A stretch of DNA of 64,000 bases from assembly GCA_934230415.1 (NCBI GenBank), contig CAKQEW010000006.1, forward strand, positions 1-64,000, read 5' to 3'. The position numbers and the translations under genes are program-made. The stretch's first letter is position 1, and each line of letters begins with the position of its first letter. The stretch comes from an uncultured Alphaproteobacteria bacterium (GTDB lineage: Bacteria > Pseudomonadota > Alphaproteobacteria > Rs-D84). A model generated the notes under the pieces. The model saw only the letters and a program-made list of their open reading frames with translations. It had not been told where the DNA came from and did no database searches. Below, in pieces: positions 58,787-64,000 of this stretch.

Positions 58787-59437
58787 ATGAAATTGGACTC
58801 TGTTGGGATTTTAGTCGCAATGCGACCAATGGGTGAACGCGATTGTGTCGCGCGTATTTTTACGCGTGATTTTGGCGTGATGTGTGGTGTCCTGCGTGGC
58901 GCCCAGGTCGCGCGTACAAACCGTCCATTGGTTGGGCAAATTGGCACGGTCGCGTGGAACGCGCGGTTGGAATCACAACTGGGGACGTTTCATTGGGAAT
59001 CGTCTGGCACACCGGTTGCGACAATTATGATGTCGCGTGCGCGCCTGGCACTGGTGAACAGTGCGTTTGACCTGATTACCACCCTGTTGCCAGAGCGCGA
59101 GGCGTATTCGCGCCTGTATGATGAAACGATTTCGCTGTTGGAAAATTTACCTGGTGCCGATTCGGATGCGGTGTATTTGAATTGGGAAATTGCGCTGTTG
59201 CGCGAATTGGGCTATGCGTTGGATTTATCGCATTGTTCGGGATGTGGGGCGCGCGAAAACCTGCATTACCTGTCGCCACGCACAGGGCGCGCGGTGTGTG
59301 ATAATTGCGCCGCGCCGTATATTGGGCGTCTGTATGAATTGCCATTGGAACGCCGGACAACACTGCATTTTTTGGAACGTATTTGTGAATCCGTGGGGGC
59401 GGCACTGCCGTTGTCGCGGCGTGCGATTTCTGAATAA
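58787..59437 (+). CDS. recO: DNA repair protein RecO
   Basis: Loads RecA onto SSB-coated DNA in the RecFOR pathway. I chose ATG 58787 (216 residues): MKLDSVGILVAMRPMGERDCVARIFTRDFG matches the RecO OB-fold start. The zinc site is visible as HCSGCGARENL ... AVCDNCAAPY (four cysteines, about 146-180). No ribosome-binding site lies before the ATG and the -10 box is 7 bases away, so a leaderless mRNA is likely. Confidence 0.9.
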   Translation: MKLDSVGILVAMRPMGERDCVARIFTRDFGVMCGVLRGAQVARTNRPLVGQIGTVAWNARLESQLGTFHWESSGTPVATIMMSRARLALVNSAFDLITTLLPEREAYSRLYDETISLLENLPGADSDAVYLNWEIALLRELGYALDLSHCSGCGARENLHYLSPRTGRAVCDNCAAPYIGRLYELPLERRTTLHFLERICESVGAALPLSRRAISE

Positions 59438-59455
59438 ATTTTATACAATTATCAC

Positions 59456-59484
59456 TTGCGATTTTGCGAATTTTTTTCTATGGT
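59456..59484 (+). promoter_or_regulatory. Promoter of the DsbA-like gene
   Basis: TTGCGA (59456-59461), 17-base spacer, TATGGT (59479-59484), 28 bases before ATG 59513. The -10 matches that suggested for ppiD. Confidence 0.55.
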
Positions 59485-59512
59485 AATCCTGTTCAACAGA
59501 AAGGAGAAAACT

Positions 59513-60337
59513 ATGACTTGGACAATCTTGGTTTTGGTCGTGGCGATTGCCTTGTACATGTTCGGCGGAATGCTGATTGCACAGGACGGCAAGAAACCCA
59601 GCACAAAATCCATTTTGGCAAAGAAAGCAATTAAATTGTTTGCCATCATCTTGGTCGCAGGCAGTGTTTGCCGCCTGTACGTGCCATATTACCTGACATC
59701 AACCAATCCTGAAATCTTGCAGGAAATGGTCAACGCGATGCAGGAAAAGCAGGCCGCGGAAAAGAACAAGGCCGTACGTGCATTCGTGCGCAATCACGCC
59801 GATGTTATGGTCGCTGATGCCCCGATTTTGGGTGCCCAGGATGCAAAGAAAACAATCTTTGTTTGGACTGACTTCAGCTGCCCATACTGCCGCCGTGTAC
59901 ATGGTGAATTGGACCGTGTGTTAAAGGCCCGCAATGACGTTCGCGTTGTTGTTAAAAACTTCTCTATCCATGGCGCATTGTCAGATGGTCCAGCCAAGGC
60001 CGCAATTGCTGCGAAATTGCAGAGCCCAGAAAAGGCCGCAAAGTTGGTTGACATGATGATGACCCGCAACTTCTATAGCCAGGATGATTTGAAAGATCAG
60101 TCAAAATTGGCAGAAAAAGTTGAAAAGAACGTCTTGAAAATGGCCGAAGAAGCCGGACTGGACACAAAACAGTTGAAACAAGACATGGGCGGCGAAGTTG
60201 TCGCACGTGAATTGGCAAACGTTCGTGATTTGGCCCAGCAGTTTGAAATCAGTGGCACACCGTTCCTGATTATCGGCGAACAGGCATTTCCAGGCGCAAT
60301 CCCATACAACCAGATTATGGATGCATTGGATAAATAA
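59513..60337 (+). CDS. Membrane-anchored DsbA-family thiol oxidoreductase
   Basis: Forms or isomerises disulfides in the periplasm. I chose ATG 59513 (274 residues) after AAAGGAGAAAACT. Two hydrophobic segments (about 3-22 and 41-60) anchor it. The thioredoxin-fold domain begins about residue 112 with IFVWTDFSCPYCRRVHGEL (CPYC at 123-126) and has the cis-Pro loop ISGTPFLIIGEQAFPGAIPY near the end. It is likely important for the cysteine-rich exported proteins of this window; that link is inference. Confidence 0.9.
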   Translation: MTWTILVLVVAIALYMFGGMLIAQDGKKPSTKSILAKKAIKLFAIILVAGSVCRLYVPYYLTSTNPEILQEMVNAMQEKQAAEKNKAVRAFVRNHADVMVADAPILGAQDAKKTIFVWTDFSCPYCRRVHGELDRVLKARNDVRVVVKNFSIHGALSDGPAKAAIAAKLQSPEKAAKLVDMMMTRNFYSQDDLKDQSKLAEKVEKNVLKMAEEAGLDTKQLKQDMGGEVVARELANVRDLAQQFEISGTPFLIIGEQAFPGAIPYNQIMDALDK

Positions 60338-60364
60338 AAAACGGGGCATCGCCCCGTTTTTTAT
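60338..60364 (+). terminator. Terminator after the DsbA-like gene
   Basis: AAAACGGGGC-ATC-GCCCCGTTTTTT, identical in stem and flanks to 58661-58687. Confidence 0.88.
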
Positions 60365-60375
60365 TAGAGTAGTAA

Positions 60376-60402
60376 AAAATGCGCCGGGGCGCATTTTTTG
60401 TT
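60376..60402. terminator. Terminator of the slt-rnhB-pgk operon
   Basis: AAAATGCGCC-GG-GGCGCATTTTTT. Usable from the minus strand, where pgk ends at 60406. Confidence 0.8.
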
Positions 60403-60405
60403 TTT

Positions 60406-61575
60406 TTATTCCTGGGCCAGGATTGCAATTCCGGGCAGGGTGCGACCCTCTATATATTCCAGAAATGCGCCGCCGCCGGTGGAAACGTATGTCATATCAC
60501 CCTTGACACCGCATGCATCCAATGCCGCAACCGTGTCGCCGCCACCAATCACGCTGGTCAATTTCCCTGCGCGGGTTTGTTCCGCAATGGCGCGTGCCAA
60601 TGCAAATGTGCCAACCGACCACGTGGGTTGCCATTCGGCCATGCCAACACTGCCGTTCCAGATGACTGTTGCGGACTGTTTTATTGTTTCAATATCGTTT
60701 GCGCTGGTCTGGGCGCCATCGTCCATGATGATGTCGCTGTCCGTGATTTCAGCGAATGTTTTGTCGGTGCGCGGTGCGTCTGGCGTAAATTCTGGGGCTG
60801 TGCCCTTGTCCAATGGCAACAGCACCGTGCAATTATTATCGCGCGCAAACGCCAGTATTTCCAATGCTGTGTCGCGCTGGTCCGGTTCATACAGTGAATT
60901 GCCGACATGCGCGCCGCATGCATAGTTAAATGTTGTCCCCAACGCGCCCCCGATAATCAGGTTGTCGGCCAGTTTGGCCAGTGCCTTTAATACGCCGATT
61001 TTTGTGGAAACCTTGCTGCCGGCGACAATTGCGGTCAGTGGACGCGCGGGATGTGCCATCACCGCGTCCAGGTTTTCAATTTCTGATGCCAACAATTTCC
61101 CCGCATATGACGGCAAGATTTCCGCCACGCCAACCGTACTGGCGTGTGCGCGGTGTGATACCGCAAATGCGTCATTTACAAATATGTCAAATCCGCGTGC
61201 CAATTCGCGGGCAAATTCTGGGTCATTTTTTTCTTCGCCGGCATAAAAACGCACATTTTCCAACAAAACGACGTCGCCGTCATGCATGGTTGCCATAAAT
61301 TCACGGTCCAGACAATCGGCAATCAGTGGCACACCCATGTATTCGGCAACGGGGCGCAGTGAAAATTCCATGTTGTGTGTACCCTTGGGCCGGCCCAGGT
61401 GGGCGCAAATTGCGATTTTTGCACCACCCGCGCGCAGGGCGTTGATGGTTGGCATGCTCTGTTCAATGCGAAATGGGTCAGTGATTTTGCCGTCAACGAT
61501 TTGTACATTAAAATCATCGCGCAGCAATACAAACTTGCCCCGAACGTCCAGATTTTCAATCGTGCGTAATTTCAT
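60406..61575 (-). CDS. pgk: Phosphoglycerate kinase
   Basis: Glycolytic enzyme making ATP from 1,3-bisphosphoglycerate. I chose ATG 61575 (389 residues, MKLRTIENLDVRGKFVLLRDDFNV) after AAAGGAAAGGATTGAAC; a TTG two codons upstream is less likely. Motifs: LRDDFNV, CAHLGRPKG, LLENVRFY, VNDAFAVSHRAHAS, GSKVSTKIGVL, GGGDTVAALDACG and STGGGAFLEYIEG. The gene overlaps the end of rnhB by 20 bases, so the two are co-translated. Confidence 0.97.
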   Translation of the reverse strand: MKLRTIENLDVRGKFVLLRDDFNVQIVDGKITDPFRIEQSMPTINALRAGGAKIAICAHLGRPKGTHNMEFSLRPVAEYMGVPLIADCLDREFMATMHDGDVVLLENVRFYAGEEKNDPEFARELARGFDIFVNDAFAVSHRAHASTVGVAEILPSYAGKLLASEIENLDAVMAHPARPLTAIVAGSKVSTKIGVLKALAKLADNLIIGGALGTTFNYACGAHVGNSLYEPDQRDTALEILAFARDNNCTVLLPLDKGTAPEFTPDAPRTDKTFAEITDSDIIMDDGAQTSANDIETIKQSATVIWNGSVGMAEWQPTWSVGTFALARAIAEQTRAGKLTSVIGGGDTVAALDACGVKGDMTYVSTGGGAFLEYIEGRTLPGIAILAQE

Positions 61576-62179
61576 GTTCAATCCTTTCCTTTACTGGTCT
61601 GAAACTTTTACGATAATGTTCGTTTATACCATATTTTTCAATTGCGTGCAAATGTTCTGGGGTGGGGTATCCGGCATTTTTATCCCACGCATATTGTGGA
61701 TATTGCGCTGCCAAATCGTGCATGATTTTATCCCGTGTTTCCTTGGCAATAATGGATGCGGCGGCGATTGATAATGATTTTGCATCACCCTTGACAATTG
61801 GGGCGCCACGTAAATCGTGCGGCAATCTGTTCCCGTCAATTAAACAAAATTGTGGTGCTTTGGCCAGATTTTCAACCGCGCGCGACATTGCGCGCATGGA
61901 CGCCCACAAAATATTCAGTTCATCAATTTCGGCGGGACTGCACATGCCCACCGCCCAAATTGTGTTGTGCGTAATCCAATCGTATGCGGCGGCGCGGGCG
62001 TGTGCGGTCATCTGTTTGGAATCACGAATAACTATCGGAATTTCAATGTCACGGTGGGGAAATATTACCGCACCGGCAACAACTGGCCCACACAGAGGAC
62101 CACGTCCGGCCTCGTCCACGCCGGCAACAACGTCAAATCCCGATTCGCGTTCAAATGTAAAATCAGGTGTTGTTCGCAT
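61556..62179 (-). CDS. rnhB: Ribonuclease HII
   Basis: Removes ribonucleotides and RNA-DNA hybrids from DNA. The product is 207 residues. Active-site acidic residues are seen in VAGVDEAGRGPLCGPVVAGAVIF (Asp and Glu, about 19-41) and FCLIDGNRLP (Asp, about 112), with GDAKSLSIAAASIIAKETRD following. AGGGAAAAATGTT precedes the ATG. It lies 14 bases after the transglycosylase gene and overlaps pgk. Confidence 0.95.
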   Translation of the reverse strand: MRTTPDFTFERESGFDVVAGVDEAGRGPLCGPVVAGAVIFPHRDIEIPIVIRDSKQMTAHARAAAYDWITHNTIWAVGMCSPAEIDELNILWASMRAMSRAVENLAKAPQFCLIDGNRLPHDLRGAPIVKGDAKSLSIAAASIIAKETRDKIMHDLAAQYPQYAWDKNAGYPTPEHLHAIEKYGINEHYRKSFRPVKERIEHEITHD

Positions 62180-62193
62180 AACATTTTTCCCTA

Positions 62194-63918
62194 TCAGATA
62201 GACATCCGGTCGGCAATCTGGCGCTGGACATATTCGTCTTCGCTGTTATACAGCGGCCAAATGCCATTCGCCAATTCTTCCATTGATGTCAGTGGCTGAT
62301 TTAACCGCGCGCGATATAACCACAGGTTGGACATAACGCGCTTTATATAACTGCGGGTTTCGTATGCGGGGAAACTTTCAATGTACAGCAGTGGGTCATA
62401 TGTTGAAAAACTCTTTTCAAACTTTACAACCGTACCCATACCGGCGTTATATGCCGCCAACATTTTAATAATGTTGTTATTGATGTTCGGGTGCGACAAC
62501 AGGTCAACAATATATTGCTGGCCCAGGAACATATTGTGTTCAGGATTTGTCATATCAATGTCAGACATTGCAACATTATTCTGGCGCGCGACACGGCGGG
62601 CGGTGCTGGGCATAATCTGCATCAGACCATTTGCACCCGCATTTGATTTTGCGTTTGTTTTAAATCCGCTTTCCTGTTTGGTGATAGCCAACAACAGTGC
62701 GCGATCAATTGACCATCCGCCCATTGGTTCCCAGTCGGGCAGGGGATATTGCGCCGAATAAATAATGTCATCATCAATTTCCAGAATTCCGCGATCGCGG
62801 GCAACATTGGATGCCTGGATTGATACCCGGGGTAATCCGTATGCCGTTGCAACCGAATTCACCGCGTGCAGTGTGCGGTCGGATGCGCGCGCCGTAATCA
62901 GGTATTTCAGGTATTGTTCCGCGCGGTCTTTCTGGTTCACCTGGATTAATGCCAATGCCATGCGACCATATTTTGTTTCCGCCAACGCGTCAATGTCGTC
63001 ATCGGTGCAGTCCTGTTCAAAAAATTCGTATTCTGGTGTGTCGCCCAGCATAACGGCGGATAATGCGCCATAGAACGCCATCGGGTGTGCCGCCGCCACG
63101 CGCCAGAATCCACGCGCCGCCGATCGGTCGCCGTTTGCGTCCGCTGCGCGCCCGGCCCAGAATGCGGCCTCGGTCTTGCGGGCATTGTTAATCTGGTCCA
63201 GTTTTAGAATTTGGCTGAAATATTTTGCACTTTCTTTGAATTTTTCTTCCTTGAAATACAGCAATCCCATCGCCCACAGGCCATATTCAGAATTCGCATC
63301 AGATGCAACAAATCCCCACTTTTTTGCCAATTCAAATTCGCCGTTTGTATAATACAAATATGACAGGCGCCCCGCCAGACGTCCATAATCAGATTCTGTC
63401 AATTTACGCTTAAACGATGGGTCGGATAAAATCAGGCGTGCGGTCTTGCTGCTGCCACTGCGGATGGCGCGCTTGAATTTAGTAATATTTGCATCGGTTG
63501 TACCGGTGTATTTCTTTGCCGTCCATGTTTCAGATTGTGCGGTTTCAATGGATGCGCCGCCACTGATTATGTTCGGAACAACCGGTTTGCGCACGGTGGC
63601 CTGTTTTATCTGGGCCAATTTTGCCAATCGTACCGCGCCCGGCATGTCATAGTATTTTTTCATCCATGCGTTTAATTCGGCGCCGCGCGTACGGTATGTC
63701 TTTGATGTATAGCGCTGGTATAAAACCTCGTTCATCAATATGGGGTCGGTCAGTTGTTTTTCCAGTTTCTGGGCGGCGGCAATTTTTTCGTTGCCCTGTA
63801 ATACAAAAATTTGTTCATACAGACTGGCGTCGGCATCGGTCAATATGTTAAATGATTCGGTCGCGTATGCAGAAACCGACAGAAATATCGCCGTTAAAAA
63901 TGTGAAAATCTTTCTCAT
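62194..63918 (-). CDS. slt: Soluble-type lytic murein transglycosylase
   Basis: Cleaves peptidoglycan glycan strands in the periplasm. The 574-residue product has a signal peptide (1-19, ending AYA) and a long alpha-helical superhelix region with TPR-like repeats (about 30-390: LSYLYYTNGEFELAKKWGFV, AAFWAGRAADANGDRSAARGFW). The C-terminal SLT domain shows LLAITKQESGFKTNAKSNAGANGLMQIMP (catalytic Glu about residue 418) and MLAAYNAGMG. First complete gene of the slt-rnhB-pgk operon. Confidence 0.93.
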   Translation of the reverse strand: MRKIFTFLTAIFLSVSAYATESFNILTDADASLYEQIFVLQGNEKIAAAQKLEKQLTDPILMNEVLYQRYTSKTYRTRGAELNAWMKKYYDMPGAVRLAKLAQIKQATVRKPVVPNIISGGASIETAQSETWTAKKYTGTTDANITKFKRAIRSGSSKTARLILSDPSFKRKLTESDYGRLAGRLSYLYYTNGEFELAKKWGFVASDANSEYGLWAMGLLYFKEEKFKESAKYFSQILKLDQINNARKTEAAFWAGRAADANGDRSAARGFWRVAAAHPMAFYGALSAVMLGDTPEYEFFEQDCTDDDIDALAETKYGRMALALIQVNQKDRAEQYLKYLITARASDRTLHAVNSVATAYGLPRVSIQASNVARDRGILEIDDDIIYSAQYPLPDWEPMGGWSIDRALLLAITKQESGFKTNAKSNAGANGLMQIMPSTARRVARQNNVAMSDIDMTNPEHNMFLGQQYIVDLLSHPNINNNIIKMLAAYNAGMGTVVKFEKSFSTYDPLLYIESFPAYETRSYIKRVMSNLWLYRARLNQPLTSMEELANGIWPLYNSEDEYVQRQIADRMSI

Positions 63919-63927
63919 ATAATTATA

Positions 63928-63999
63928 TCAGAACAGTGTCGTCTTGGGCAGGTGGCACACCACCGCGTCATCGGCGGCCTCTGGTATCTGGTCAATAAT
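63928..63999 (-). CDS. C-terminal end of an unidentified gene (cut by window edge)
   Basis: On the minus strand one frame is open from the right edge to a TGA at 63930-63928. It gives 23 residues ending AVVCHLPKTTLF, 9 bases before the slt start codon. The tight spacing suggests the last codons of an upstream operon gene, but this is too short to identify and could be chance. Confidence 0.4.
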   Translation of the reverse strand: MIDQIPEAADDAVVCHLPKTTLF

Positions 64000-64000
64000 C

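Noticed and set aside
1..64000. CRISPR array or insertion sequence
   Set aside because: I saw no regularly spaced repeats with unique spacers, and no transposase or integrase reading frame.

Overview
The window (about 47% GC by eye) looks like a chromosomal segment of a Gram-negative bacterium, most likely an alphaproteobacterium of the uncultured, host-associated kind. Evidence: the S10/spc/alpha ribosomal order, outer-membrane autotransporters, OmpA-type proteins, signal peptides in many genes, and a secreted bile-salt-hydrolase/penicillin-acylase-like enzyme that suggests a gut setting. The lineage is an inference; no 16S rRNA gene is present.

Layout. Bases 1-12.8 kb hold rplP to rplQ with secY and rpoA. 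The order is standard, but adk and rpmJ are absent from their usual places, a 53-codon ORF lies between rplF and rplR, and a secreted-protein module is inserted between rpsK and rpoA. Many ribosomal intergenic gaps carry hairpins, and several carry a recurrent multi-arm, cloverleaf-like element that begins at the upstream stop codon; another copy lies between rpsR and rplI at 58 kb. From 12.9 to 31.3 kb are large secreted cysteine-rich proteins, an OmpA-domain protein, a coiled-coil membrane protein and an ankyrin/subtilase-like autotransporter. From 31.4 to 35.3 kb are ordinary cell genes (grpE, tpiA, ppiD, tag). From 35.3 to 38.9 kb is a small island-like region next to tRNA-Gln: a MerR-type promoter on a gene remnant, an XRE regulator with a structured leader RNA, and two S41-protease-like paralogues. 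From 39 to 44.7 kb are a DUF5662-like protein, the Ntn-hydrolase and a Pmp-like autotransporter. From 44.7 to 53.1 kb are more cysteine-rich secreted proteins around infA. From 53.2 to 57.2 kb are an MscS channel, a secreted cysteine-rich protein with a second structured leader RNA, and a MotA/MotB-like pair. From 57.3 kb to the end are rpsF-rpsR-rplI, recO, a membrane-anchored DsbA-like protein, pgk, rnhB and a soluble-type lytic transglycosylase.

Most unusual content. (1) A multigene family of large secreted proteins sharing a C-x3-[YF]-x2-CMDxFC motif, repeated four-cysteine modules and a cysteine-rich C-terminus; two tandem members share an 848-bp block in which I saw no differences, pointing to gene conversion or recent duplication. 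(2) The multi-arm DNA/RNA element after ribosomal genes. (3) Two related structured leaders, each behind a TTGTTT-17-TATAAT promoter. A DsbA-like protein with a CPYC motif would fit a cell that exports many disulfide-rich proteins.
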